From: DATMRS01 sp035566015
GTDB taxonomy: Bacteria; Pseudomonadota; Alphaproteobacteria; Sphingomonadales; Sphingomonadaceae
Length of the DNA: 64,000 bases
NCBI GenBank assembly: GCA_035566015.1
Contig: DATMRS010000023.1
Coordinates: 1 to 64,000, forward strand
Reading direction: 5' to 3'
The notes under the pieces were generated by a model. That model searched no databases, was not told the origin of the DNA, and saw only the letters and a list, made by a program, of their open reading frames with translations. The position numbers and the translations under genes are program-made. This document shows, piece by piece, positions 8,467 through 21,300 of the stretch (positions are counted from its first letter, which is position 1; every line of letters starts with the position of its first letter).

Positions 8467-8511
8467 TGCTGCAAGACGGTAATTATTGATAAATCGTGAT
8501 TTCTCCTGTCG

Positions 8512-8540
8512 GCCGCCTTCCTGCAAGGCGGCGACTGTTT
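8512..8540 (+). terminator. Intrinsic terminator after the lipoprotein gene
   Basis: GCCGCCTT, loop CCTGC, AAGGCGGC: a perfect 8-bp stem followed by GACTGTTT. It lies about 45 bp after the lipoprotein stop and just before the L,D-transpeptidase start. Confidence 0.65.
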
Positions 8541-8560
8541 CAATGCAAGTGCCTTAGACA

Positions 8561-9259
8561 ATGACCAAAGCCGTTCTGGCGCTTGCCGGACTATTATTGG
8601 CTGCCCCCCTCCCCGCGCAGGCGAAGGCGGGCGCTCCGCCGCCTGAGTCAAAGGCGCCTCAATCGGGAAAGCTGGAAACGGACGACGGACCGCGCCGATC
8701 GGCGGCCGTTAAACGCGTCGCCGCCTGGATTGCCTCGTCAAAGGATAATGGCTCGCTTCCCTATATCATCGTCGACAAGAAGAACGCTTCGCTCTTCCTG
8801 TTCGATGCGAAGGGCAAAGCGATCGGCAAGGCGCCGGTATTGATCGGCGTCGCGGTCGGGGATGACGCCACCCCGGGCATCGGCAGCAAGAATCTCGCCG
8901 AGATCGGCCCTGCGGAGAAGACGACGCCTGCCGGGCGCTTCCTTGCGAAATATGGATCGGCCGCCGGCGGGCAAAGGGTGCTGTGGGTCGATTATGCCAC
9001 GTCGGTGGCGCTCCATCCGATCCCGCCCGGGGCGAGCAAGAAGGAACGGCGGCGCCAGCGGATGCTTTCGCGGACATCGGACGACAATCGCATCACATTC
9101 GGGTGCATCAATGTGCCCAAGGCGCTCTACAGGAAAAGTGTGCGCCCTCTTTTCCGGAAGAAGGGCGGATATGTATATGTGCTGCCCGATACGAAGCCGC
9201 TTGAGGTCGTTTTTCCTCGCCTGCGGGTTCACGCCCTCACCAGCGATCACCAGCGCTGA
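8561..9259 (+). CDS. L,D-transpeptidase (YkuD domain), variant active-site motif
   Basis: A 232-residue exported protein: signal peptide over residues 1-21 (cleavage near AQA-K), a Pro-rich linker, then a YkuD fold starting near PYIIVDKKNASLFLFDAKGK. The catalytic cysteine is C182 in RITFGCINVPKALY, giving T-F-G-C instead of the usual S/T-H-G-C; a conserved upstream His remains in VALHPIPPG. L,D-transpeptidases form 3-3 crosslinks in peptidoglycan or attach outer-membrane proteins to it. A Lys/Arg-rich insert (GASKKERRRQRM) sits before the active-site loop. Activity seems likely because Cys is kept, but the histidine replacement is worth noting. Confidence 0.8.
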   Translation: MTKAVLALAGLLLAAPLPAQAKAGAPPPESKAPQSGKLETDDGPRRSAAVKRVAAWIASSKDNGSLPYIIVDKKNASLFLFDAKGKAIGKAPVLIGVAVGDDATPGIGSKNLAEIGPAEKTTPAGRFLAKYGSAAGGQRVLWVDYATSVALHPIPPGASKKERRRQRMLSRTSDDNRITFGCINVPKALYRKSVRPLFRKKGGYVYVLPDTKPLEVVFPRLRVHALTSDHQR

Positions 9260-9289
9260 TTACGAATCTCTTTGATTGAAACGGCGTGC

Positions 9290-9315
9290 GCCGCCCCGCC
9301 TCAAGGCAGGGCGGC
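9290..9315. terminator. Bidirectional terminator-like hairpin between convergent genes
   Basis: GCCGCCCCGCC, loop TCAA, GGCAGGGCGGC: an 11-bp stem with one mismatch, lying between the stop of the L,D-transpeptidase (9259, plus) and that of the giant autotransporter (9322, minus). No clear T-run follows, so it may act with Rho or only protect the 3' ends. Confidence 0.5.
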
Positions 9316-9321
9316 AGCCGG

Positions 9322-12300
9322 TCAGAATGCCAGCCGCACGCCGGCGGTGCCCTTGAAGCTGTAGCCTCCGCCGAAATCGCGCAGTGAGGTGTTGCCCGAC
9401 GCTTCGGTATAGAGCGTCAGGCCGCGCCCGAGGGTGAGGCTCCCGCCCAAGGCGAACTCGCCCCACAAACGGTCATCGGCGTTGCGGATCGGTGTGCCGG
9501 AAACATCGACCCGCGCATCGCCAAGCCATTCATAGGAGAGGTTGACCAAGGCGTAGAGGTGGCTGCGCCGGACGGCTCCGTTGTCGCCCCAACTCTTCTG
9601 ATGATCGATCGAAAGGCCCCAGCGCGATTTCAGGCTTTCGCCGCTAAGCGCCGAGACCGAGGCTTCGGCCGGATCGGCGAAGCGGTCGAAACCGACATGG
9701 GTATAGCTCATCTGCACCTGCGGCGTGACGGACAGGTTTCGATCGACCTGCGCCCGTTTGCCGATTTCCAGGCTGAATGCCCTGCCTCGGCCCTTGTTGC
9801 CGTCTACCAGCGTACCCAGCACCGACGATTCCAGATCGCTGTCGAACCAGCTCAGCTGTGCCTGGCCGTCGACATACAGTCCCTTCGGTCCGTACCAGGT
9901 CAACGTCGCGCCAAAGCCATAGCCTCGGGTGTCAATCGTGCCATTGCCGAACAGCGAGGTCACGCTGCTGTCGGCCTTGCCATAATGCGCCGTAAGGCCG
10001 CCGATCAGCATCGCGCCGTCCGCGCGCTGGTGAAGCTGCGTGTCGGCCCCAATCTGCATCTGCCAGCTATTGACCTTGCGATCGAGACCGGTGGTCGAAA
10101 CAAGGGCCTCGGGCCGATTGCGTTCGGATTCGATCCTCCCCCAGATGCCCGTGCCGGCCGTGGTCGGCGCCCCGGCCCAGGCGCGGTTGCCGACACGCTG
10201 CTGAAGGGTCGGCAAGCCGTTCAAGGCCCGCAGCGCCCCGACATAGGCTTCGTATACCGGCACGCCCGGCTGATACAGCGGCCCCGATTCCTCGGGCTCT
10301 GCAGGATTCAGCAGCGACGAGCGCAGATACCAGTCGCCGTCCTGCGGATCGGTGATGCCATTCTTGTACAACCGATAGCCGTAGGCGCCCGCGATCACCG
10401 CCTGATCGCCGTCGAACAGATAGTCGCCGTCAAGCAGAAACTGGCCGTCGGACGCGCCGGTGACGTCGACGATCTTGATGCCTTCCACCGTCTGCGCGCC
10501 GAGCCCGCCACGGTTGATCACGGTGACGCGGGTGGACCCCGATGTCGCGCCGCCGACCACCAGCCGATCGGCGTCCGAACCGTCGTCACCAAGTTCGGCC
10601 TCGATCTCCAACGTGCCGTCATTGCCCTTATAATCGCCGGCAACCGTCAGCGTGCCGATGCCGCGACCCGGCGCGACGACGCCGGCATTGACGATGCTCC
10701 CCGCCCGGCCACGGCCTTCGAGACGGCCCTCGGCGCCGACCTCGATGCCTCCGCCCAGCACGCCCTGAAGCGCGAGCGTGCCCGCCGTCACCTTCGTATC
10801 GCCGGCAAAGCCGCTATTATCGGCGGTTACGAGCAATGTCCCCGAACCGGCTTTGGTCAGCGCCCCCGTCCCGGAGAATTGGCCGTCGAAGGTGAAGGCG
10901 GTTCCGTCGGAAGTGGCAATCGTTCCGTTGCCGGCCAGCACGATGCGGCGCGCGCTCGTCATGTCCGCGCTCGTCTCCAGCGCGCCGCCGTTCAGCGTCA
11001 CGTCGCCGTTCGCGTCGCCGAGATTGGCGTCGCTGGCGACACGAACCGCGCCGCCGGTAATCAGCGTGCCGCCCGTATAGCCGTTGCTGCCGCCCAATAT
11101 GAGGGTTCCCGCGTCGGTCTTGACCAGTTGGGCCGCGCCGCCGATCGCCGAATTGATCGTCGCGACATAATCGGCACCCCCGATGCTGCCGTCGCCGACC
11201 CGGATGGTCGCCGTCGCGCCGGTGAGCGTTAGGCCGTCGCCGCCAATCACATAACCGCCGGTGCCGAACTGCATGCCGGATGCCGTCACGTCGCCCAGGC
11301 TGTTATCGACCGTAACGGTTCCCGCCGTGCCGCCGAAGATCGCGAACGAACCGTCCGCATAAGCCGCATTCAGGTTGCCCGCTTCGTCGGTCCAACGATC
11401 GTTGTCGGTGCCGCTTTGCCAGATGCCGTCGCCGCCGTTGACCACGCCGTCATTCTGCGGGCCGGCCGCGCCGTCCCAGAAATTGAGCGTCAGCCCTTCG
11501 GCATTGACGAGATTGACCTGCCCCGCGATCGAGGTCTGAACGGTAACGTCGGCCCCTGCGGGAAGCGCCCCCAGCGTCAGGCCGTTGTCGGTGAGCACGC
11601 CGCCATAGTTGAATACCCGGTAGAGGCCGGGCCCGAACGTCCCGCCCGCCGTCTCCGCGACATCGAGGACGCCATCGAGCGTCAGGTCCCCGCCGACATT
11701 CACGAGATCGTTGAGGCCGCCGCCGGCCGCATTGGCCTCACCGAACTCGAAGTCGAGCTGCGACGCCGCCGAGAGCGACAGATTGCCGCTAATGGTCAGC
11801 ATACCCGCCGATCCCGTGCCGGGTGCCAGGGTCGCGCCGTCCGCGATCGCGACATTGCCGCCGATCGTGCCGGTGCCGCCCAGCGTCGCGCCGCCCAGCA
11901 CATCGGTCGTCCCGGTCGCACCGGAATAGTCGCCATCGACGAACAGGACTCCGCCGCCGATCGTCGCGCCAGCATAGCTGCCGCTGCCGCCCAGCACCAG
12001 TGTGCCATCGCCGCTCTTGCCGAAGCCGCCCGGTCCGGCCAGCGTGCCTGTCAGCGTCAGCGTTGTCCCCGCATCGGTGCGGAAGCCGCCGCTGGAGGCG
12101 AGATCGATGCTGCGCGCCGAGGCGATGTCGGCCGTCGTCTGAAGCGTGCCCCCGTCGAAGCGCAACCCACCGCCGAGATCGCCGAGATTGGCATCGCTCG
12201 CGATGCGCAGCACACCGCCGCTGATCGCGGTGCCGCCGGCATAGCTGTTGACGCCGCCCAGCACGAGCGTGCCCGCATCGGTTTTCACGAGCTGCGCCGC

Positions 12301-15300
12301 GCCGACAAGCGCCGCATCGATCGTGGCGGTATAGCCCGCGCCGGCCGCGCTGCTGTCCCCCACCTGGATGATGGCCTGCCCGCCGGTCAACGTCAGCGGA
12401 TCGCCGGCAATCACATAACCGTCGCTCGCGAACTGCATGCCCGTGCTCAGGACATCGCCGCCGCTATTGTCGATAGTGACGGTGCCCGGCGCCGCCGAGA
12501 AGATGGCGAAGCTGTCCTGCATATAATCGCCGTTCACCGCGCCGGCAGCATTGGCCCAGTTGTTGCCGCCGCCGGCGACGCGCCACACGCCGTCGCCGCC
12601 ATCCACCAGGCTGTTGTTCTTCGGCCCGGCCGCGCCGTCCCAGAAGCTCAGCAGCAGGCCGCCGGTGTTGACAAGGTTGACCTGCCCCGCGACCGCCGTC
12701 TGCACCGAGACATCGCCACCCGGCATCGTGCCCAGCGTTAGCCCGTTGTCGGTCAGCGCACCATTATAGTTGAACACGCGGTAGATGCCCGGCCCGAAGC
12801 TGCCGCCCGTCGACACCGATACGTTGATCGTGCCGTCGAGGGTGAGGTCGCCGCCCACATTCACGAGATCGTTGAGCGCGCCGCCCGCGACCCCCGCCTC
12901 ACCGAACTGGAAGTTGAGTATCGAGCCCGAGGCGAGCGCCAGATCGCCGTCGATCGTCAGCGTGCCGGGGCTGTTGCCCGGCGCGAGCGTGCCGCCGTCG
13001 GCGATCGCAACGTCGCCGCCGAGCCTGCCCGAACCGCCCAGCGTGCCGCCGGACGTCACGTTGACGGTGCCGCCAAGGCTGCCGACGCCATCGGAGTCGC
13101 CGACCAGCAGCGTGCCGCCCGAAACGGTGGTGGCCCCGTCAAAGCGAGAGCTGTCGCCCACCAGCAGTGTCGTGCCGGCAAGATGCTCGATCGCGTGCGT
13201 ACCCGCGCCGTCGCTCTGCAAGGCGGTCGAGAACCTATAATCGGCATCGGTGTGGTTGAAGACCAGCGTACCGTCGCCGTCGTGGAAGGTGAGCGTCGGC
13301 GAAACCAGAGTGCCTGCGGTCGCCGGGCCGTCGCCGGTCGCCGCGCCGATATTGATCGTGCCGCTGCTCCCGGCAAAATATCCAATAAAGGAGAGCGGAC
13401 TGGAAACCTCCGCGCCATCGGCGATGGTCAGCCCTCCTTCGCCCGCATTGCCGACGAAGAGCGCGGACGCGGTCGTCGCCTTGGAGCCCGCGCCGGAGAT
13501 CGTCGCCGTACCTCTGGAACCGGCATTGATCCCAAGGGCGATGTTGGCGGTGGCGGCTGCAATCCCGCCAGCTTCGACAGTAAGCACCCCGTCGCCGAGG
13601 GCGCCCACCCGGATATCCTGGGAATTGGTCCAGATGGAGCCGGAGCCCGAAACGGTCACGACACCGCTGCCGCCGCTGTTGAGCCCGATGGTTCCGGCGG
13701 CGTTCGACACCGCGGCCCCATCCGCGATCGTCAGGGTGCCTTCGCCACTTTCGCCAACATAGATGTGGCTGCTGTTGGTCCAGCTCGAGTCCGGCCCAGA
13801 GACGACGACCGTGCCGGTTTGCCCGGCCGCGCTGCCGATATGACCGCGATAATTGGCAACGCTGCCGCCGTCCGAGACGAGGACCGTTCCGCCATCGACC
13901 GTCATGCTCCCGTCAAAAGCGCTCACGCCGTGCAGCGCCAGCGTGCCGGTGCCGATCTTGTCAAGGCTTCCCGCGCCCGAAATCGCGCCGTTCAGCGCGA
14001 GCGTGGTGCCCGCGTCGGTCAGGAACGTCCCCGCTCCGACGAGATCGACCGCGCGGTCCGATGTGATGTCGGCGGTCGTGTTGAGCCGGCCCCCGTCGAA
14101 GCCGAGCCCGCCCGCCGCGTCACCCAGATTGGCGTCGGTCGAAACCTGCAACGTGCCGCCGTTGATCGCGGTGCCGCCGGTATAGCTATTGGCGCCGTTC
14201 AGGATGAGCGTGCCGATATCTGCCTTCGCCAGCTGCGCAGAACCGGTCAGTTCCGCATCGATCGTGGCGCTGATACCGGCGCCCGCCGCGGTGCCGTCGC
14301 CGGTGCGGATTACCGCCTGCGTGCCGACGAGCGTGATGGCGTCGCCGTCGATCACATAGCCATCGGCCAGGAACTGCATACCGCCTGCCGTGACATCGCC
14401 CTTGCTACCGTCCACCGCGACGTTCCCCGCCGTGCCCATGAACACCGCAAAGGCATTGTCGGCGAAGGGCGCATTGGGAATGCTGCCGTCGTCCACCCAG
14501 TTGTCGTTGCCGGTGGAACGCTGCCACACTCCGTTCCCGCCGTCGATGACGCCGTCGTTCTTCGAGCTGGGGCCATCCCAGTAGCGGAACTGGAGGCCGG
14601 CGGTGTTGACCAGATTCACCTGCTTGTCGATCGAGGTCTGGACATAGAAGTCCGGCGAGGGAATGGTTCCGATCGTCAGGCCGCTGCCGGTGCGGACCCC
14701 GCTATAATTGATAACGCGGTAGATTCCCGGATCGAAGCTTCCGCCCGCCGACGTCGCGACATTCAGCGTGCCCTCAAGCACGAGATCGCCGCCGACTTCG
14801 ATCAGGTCGTTGAGGGCGCCGCCCACCGCATCGGCTTTCCCCAGATTGACGTTGATCGTGGAGCCCGCCGCGAGAGCGAGGTTGCCGTTGACGGTCAACG
14901 TTCCCGGCGCGTTGCCGAGGTCGCCCGGATTGAGCGCGCCGTCGGCCACGGTCACATTGCCGCCAATCGTGCCGATACCGCCAAGCGTGCCGCCCGTCGC
15001 AACGGTGACATCGCCGCCCAGCGCGTCGTTGACATAGAGTGAACCGCCCGAAACCGACGTCAGGCCGGAGAAGCCCGAACTGTCGCCGCTCAGCAGCGTG
15101 ACGCCCGCAAGCTGGTTGATCGCACCGGCGCCCGACATGGCAGAAGCGAAGTCGTAAGCCGTATCGGTATGATTGAAGTTGATCGTGCCGACACCCGGAC
15201 CGAAAGCGATGTTTGCCACATCGACCGTACCGGGCGCAGCAGCGGTGTCACTCGCCGCCGCACCGATATTCAGCGTACCGCTACCTGCTGCGATGTTAGC

Positions 15301-18300
15301 AAGGGTCAGCAACCCGCCCGCATTCAGTTGCCCGCCGTCGGCAACGGTGACAATTGCCTCTTTTCCGGTCCCGCCGATATCCAGGGTGCTCGCAATCGCA
15401 AGCTCCGAGCCTGTGCCGGAGATGAGAACGCGGCCTTGGCCATCTTGAGTAGCGCTCGCGGCGGTGATCCGCCCAGTGGCGGCGTCGAGGCGGCCGCCAT
15501 CCAGCAGAGATAGTGTTCCACGGTAGACGGAAAGGCCGCCTGTCGTCCAGCTGGAACCTGCACCGGAGATTGTAACATCCGAAGGATTTGTCATCGACAG
15601 GAAGGCAGGGCCCATCGTAAGGCTACCCGAACGGACCATCGCGCCATCGGTGACATTTACGCGCGCGGTTGACGCAGTGTTGAAGCCGACGGTCACATTG
15701 CCGCCCACCTCCCACAGCGAATCCGCGCCGGACACATTCACGGTGACATCGAGCGGAGCCCCTATAGTGGCTCCGCCCAGCGACACCTGGGACGTTCCCG
15801 TCGCGACAACCTGCCCGCCATCCTCGATGTTGAGCGTGATGTTCCCGCCGGTCGGGTCTCCAAGTCTCAATTCGGTCGTAGTGAACGATGAACCGTCGCC
15901 GGTGACGGTCAAGGTCGCGCCCTCGCCAACAAGCCTGGTTTGGCCGCTGTTGATGCTTCCGCCGTTCTCCAGCCGCAGCTCGCTGCGCTCGATGCGGGTG
16001 GTGCCGCTGTAATCGCTGCTGCCGGTCAGGTGCAGAACGCCGCCGCCTGTCTGGGTGAGACTGCCCGTGCCGGTGATCGTGCCCGCGAAGCTGGTGTCGT
16101 CCGAGCGGTTGAAGACCAGCGCGGCGTTGTTCAGCACATCGCCGGTCAAGCTGCCGGCGGTCCCGCCATTGCCAACCTGAAGCGTCCCCGCCGCAATGAT
16201 CGTGCCGCCCGTATAGGTGTCGGCAGCCGCCAGCACGAGCGTGCCCGCGCCCGCCTTGGTGAGACTGCCGGCGCCGCCTATCGCTCCGCTCGCGAGGAAG
16301 CTCGTGCCCGTGTCGGTGAGGATCGTGGCCGTGCCGTTGAGCGTGATGTGCCGGCTGCTCGTCAGGTTCGCGGTGGTCCGGAGCGTGCCCTGATTGATCG
16401 CGACGACCCCCGCCGCATCGCCGAGGTTCGCGTCACCCGAGATGCTGAGCACGCCGTCATCAATCAGCGTGCCGCCGGTATAGCTGTTGGTGCCGGTGAG
16501 AATGAGCGTGCCGAGATCGGTCTTGACCAACTGGGCCGCGCCGGTGAGCGCGCTCGCGATCGTGGCGGTATAGCCAGCACCCGCCGCGGTGCCATCGCCG
16601 ACGTGGATGACCGATTGTGGCGCGACCAGGGAAAGGTCGCCCCCAGTGACGAGATAGCCGTTGCTGGCGAACTGCGCGCCCGATGCGCTGACCGCGCCCA
16701 GGCTGTTGTCGATCGTCACCGTGCCGCCCAGGCCCGCGAAGATCGCGAACGCCCCGTCGGTATAAGCAGCGTTGATCGCCCCGGTCGCCTCGGTCCAGTT
16801 ATTATTGCCAGCGCCGTTCTGCCAAATACCGTTGCCGCCATTGACGATAGTGTCGAATTTCGGGCCGGCGTCGCCGTCCCAGAAGTTGAGCGTCAGGCCC
16901 CCCGAATTCACGAGATTGACCTGGCCCGCGACCGACGTCTGGACCACGACGTCGCTGCCCGACGGCATGATGCCGAGCGCAAGGCCGTTGTCGGTAAGCG
17001 TGCCGCCATAATTGAACACGCGGTAGATGCCCGCGCCGAAGCTGCCGCCCGGCGTCTCGGTGACATTGATCGTGCCGGCGAGCGTCAGGTTGCCGCCCAC
17101 ATTGACGAGATCATTGAGCGCGCCGCCCACCACGTTCGCTTCGCCGAACTGGAAATCGAGAATCGAACCGCTGGCGAGCGAAAGGTTGCCGTTGATCGTC
17201 AGCGTACCGGGACCGCCAACTCCGGCTGTCAGCGTGCCGCCATCGGCGATCGTCACGTCAGCTCCGATCGTGCCGATGCCGCCCAATGACGCACCCGAGG
17301 CGACGCTCGTCAGCCCGGTCGCGAGCGACTGGTCGCCGTTCACCAGCAGCGTGCCCGTCTCGACGCGCGTCTCGCCGGCGTAGGCGTTCGCACCGCTCAG
17401 GATCAAAATGCCCGCGCCGGTCTTGGTCAAGCCACCGGTGCCGCCGAATTGGGCGGCAATGCCGATGTCATGGTCATTCGTGTCGATAACGGCGCCGTTC
17501 GCGCCGATGAATGCCTCCTGCGTGCCGAAACCGGCGATAAAATCGGAATTATCCTGCGTCGCGCGCACTATGCCGCCGTCGATCGTCAGGTTCGCCGTAC
17601 CAAGGCCGGCCCGAATATGGCTGGTTTCCAGAATGGCGCGCGTCGCCGGCGTGCCACGCAAGGTCAGGGTGCCGCTGGCGTCTGTTGCGGAAAAGCCGAG
17701 TTCCACACCATCGCCGGCCTGGACGCGGGCCCCATCTTCGATGAGGAGCGCGCCGGTTCCGTAATTCCCGATATTGATATTGAGCGCCGTGCTCCAGTTC
17801 GATCCCGGCCCGGTTATGGTGACGCTGCCGTTGGCGGTGTCGCCGCTGCCGATATAGCCCTGGTTGCTGGTTACGACCGCGCCGTTTTCGATAGCCAGGG
17901 TGCCGATGTCGTAGCTGCCGACCGCCAACTGCCCTGTGCTGGCCCATGTCGTACCCGGACCGGTCACGACGACGTCGCCGCGGGCGGAACTGCCGATCAC
18001 GGCATCTGCGTTCGAAACCGTCGCGCGGTCTTCGATGCGCACGCTGCCCGCGCCATAGGCGCCGACGGTCAATCTTCCAGTGTTTTCCCAGGACGAATCC
18101 TGTCCGCCAACGAGCACTTCGCCGGTGTCGCCGCTACCGATCGTGCTCGAAGCGGCCAAGACCTTGCCGCCATTGGCAATGGTCAGCGTTCCGGCGCCCG
18201 CGTCGCCGACCGTCAATTCCCCCGCATTGACCCATTCGCTGCCCGCGCCATCCACCAGAACGGCGCCCTGACTTTCCTCGCTCAGGCCAATGGTGCCCCC

Positions 18301-21300
18301 GTCCGTCGAAATATGGCCGCCATTGCTCACATTGACGCTGCCGACGCCGGTCGCATCTAGGCCGACGTGAAGCGCCGTGAGCGCGGTCAGGGCGGAGCCG
18401 GCGCCATCGACGTTGATGGTGCCCAGCCCGACATTGATCGGCGATCCGCCCGTGACGTTGACCGTGCCACCGCCGTTGATGTTCAGGATGCCTGAATCGC
18501 CGGACATATCGGCAACCGCGAGCGCGCCCGTGGTCAATGACGAAGTCCCGCCCGCCACCGTCATGACGCCCGCGCCACGAACAGCCGTGAGGCTTGTGTT
18601 GCCGATGGTCCCGCCACCGGAAAGCACCAGCGCGCCCGCATCGACATGCGTCTCGCCACTATAATCGTGATTGGCGGTGAGCGTGGTTATGCCCGTGCCG
18701 ATCTGGCGGACGTCGCCGGTGCCCGAGATGACATTGGCAAATGTCACATTGTCGGATCGGTTGAACGCCAGCACGCCATTGTCGGTCACATCGCCGACGA
18801 TGCTGCCACTCGTCCCGCCATTGCCGAGCTGAAGCGTTCCCGCCTCGATCGTCGTGCCGCCGGTATAGGTGTTGGTGCCGGTCAGGACGATCGTGCCCGT
18901 CCCCCGCTGCACCACCGCGCCTTCCCTTGAGATGACGCCGCCATAGGTGTAGCTGTCGGAACGGTTGAAGACGAGCGTGCCGAGGTTGGTCGTATCGCTG
19001 ACGATCGATCCGGTCGTGCCGCCATTGCCCAGCACCAGCGTGCCGTCATTGATGACGGTATTGCCGCTATAGTTGTTCTCGCCCGTCAGCACCCAGGTGC
19101 CGGCGTCGTTCTTGGCCAGGATGGTCGCGCCGGTGCCGGCGTCGCCAATTGATCCAGCCAGCGTATTGTTGCCGGTATTGGTGCCGCCCAGCGCAATGGT
19201 GCGGGTCTGGTTGTTGCCGGCGAGAGTCACCGGGCCCGTATCAGTGAAGACGATCGCGCCGGTGCCCGAGGATTCGATGAAGGTCGTGCCCGCCGCCAGC
19301 GTGAACAGGCGATTGGTGGTGTCGCCCGTTCCGGTATAGCGCAGCGTCGAATTATTGCCGATGATGAGATTGGCGGCGGCGGCCGAGGATGCGCCGATGC
19401 TGCTCGCCAGTCCGCCGTCGGCGAGCTTGTCGACACCCAGCACGCCGCCGTTGATCCGGGTCACCCCGGTATAGTCGCTCGTCGCATTGGTCAGGATCCA
19501 GGTGCCGACCCCCGATTTGGTGAGCGAGGTTCGGCCCGTACCATTGTCGGTGATCTGCGCGGCGAAGCTGTTGTCGTCCTGGTTGGTGCCACCCAGCGTA
19601 AGGGCTTGGGCGACGTTGGGCGTTAGGAATGACACCGCGGCGGTGCTGGTGAAGTGAACAGCGCCTGTTCCCCAGGACTCGATCGAGCTGCCACTCGGCG
19701 CCCCCAGCGTGAACTGACGATTGGTGCTATCGCCCGTGCCGATATATCGGAATGCGCCACCATTGATGACGAGGTTGCTGGCGTCGGCGGCCGACGCGCC
19801 GATCGAGCTGACCGCGCCTCCATCCTTCAGGCATGATACCTCAAGATAGCCGCTATTGATCGTGGTGCTGCCGGTATAGTCGCTGGCGCAACCTGTTAGC
19901 CTCTGAATCCCACTGCCATTTTTGACGAGGCCGCCAATGCCACTGATGGCACCGCCATAATAGGAGGTGTTGGAAGAGTTACCCGCCGCAATGGTCAGGG
20001 TTGCATCGCCCAGATCGATGTCGCCGCCGCTGGCGCCGCCTCCGGACAAGTAAAGAACGCTCGTGTCGAACCCGTTCAGGTCGAGAAGTACGCCCGCCGT
20101 GTTATTGAGCCCCATGGCACCGGTGCCGAACGCATTGACTGTGCCGGCGCGCAGCGTTCCGTTGCTGATCTGCGTGGTGCCGTTCCGGGTGCTGACTCCC
20201 GACAGGACGAGCGTGCCCGAACCGTTTTTGGTGAAACCGGCGCCCGCCGTGGTGCCGGTGAACTCCAGCGTGGCGGCCGCGTTGGAAACGGAGATCTGGC
20301 CGCCCGTGCTTGTGAAGCCGCGATCGGTCGTCACCGAGCCGCCAGTATAGACGAGCGTTCCGTTGATCAGGAGGTTGGCAGGATCGCCGCTCGCCGCGCC
20401 GATGCCGCTCGCCTGCCCGCTATCGGCAAGACAATCGACACTCAGCGTGGAGGTGATCGACGTCACGCCGGTATAGCTATTGCTGCAACCGGTCATCGTC
20501 TGCGTGTAGCGCGTCACCGAAATGCCGCCGTCGCCGCTGATCGCGCCCGCGAAGGTGCCCCCGCTATTGATGTTGAGTGTGGCGGTGCCCAGCAGCACCC
20601 TGCCCTCGCCGTACAGCCCGCCCACGAAGAGGCTGTTGTTCGCAAGGTCTGCGGTCGCGCCCGAATTGACGGTCAGCGATCCGACGCCGACGCCGCCCTC
20701 GGCGCCACCAAATGCCCTGGCGGACCCGGCGACGAGCTTGCCCCCGGCTACGACGGTGCCGCCGGTATAGCTGTTGGTGCCCGTAAGCACGAGCGTGCCG
20801 TCGCCTTCCTTGATCAGCCCGCCGCCAACGGCCGTGCCGTTGATGGTCAGCGTCGTGTCGGCTTGCGCGACGTCGATACGGCCGGTCCCGCTATCGAGCG
20901 TGAAGCCGCGGTCGATGGCGACCGTATCGCCCGTATAGCGCAAACGGCCGCCGGAACTCAGAACAAGGTTGCTGGAATCGCCGCTCGCTGCCCCGATCCC
21001 GCTGGCGACACCGCCATTGGAGAGCGTGTTCACGGCAAGCGTGCTGGCCCCCACACCGCCGCTGCCGCTGACGGTCGTAACGCCGACATAATCGTTGGCC
21101 GCATTCGACAGCACCAGCGTGCCCCAGCCGGTCTTGGTGAGGCCGGCATCGTCCGGGCTTGTCACCCGGCCGGAAAATTCAACGCTTTGCCCGGAATCGA
21201 CCTGGATTGTCGGCGCCTTCGCTCCGCCATTGACAAGCGTAAATCCACGATCGGTGACGGCAACCGCCCCACCAGTATATTGGAGCGTACCGCCTTCCAG

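Noticed and set aside
9559..13200. Long plus-strand open frames across the autotransporter gene (for example 9559-11232 and 11416-12741)
   Set aside because: They are antisense to the giant autotransporter frame, are very rich in Arg/Ala/Asp as expected from high-GC antisense, and show no domain motif.
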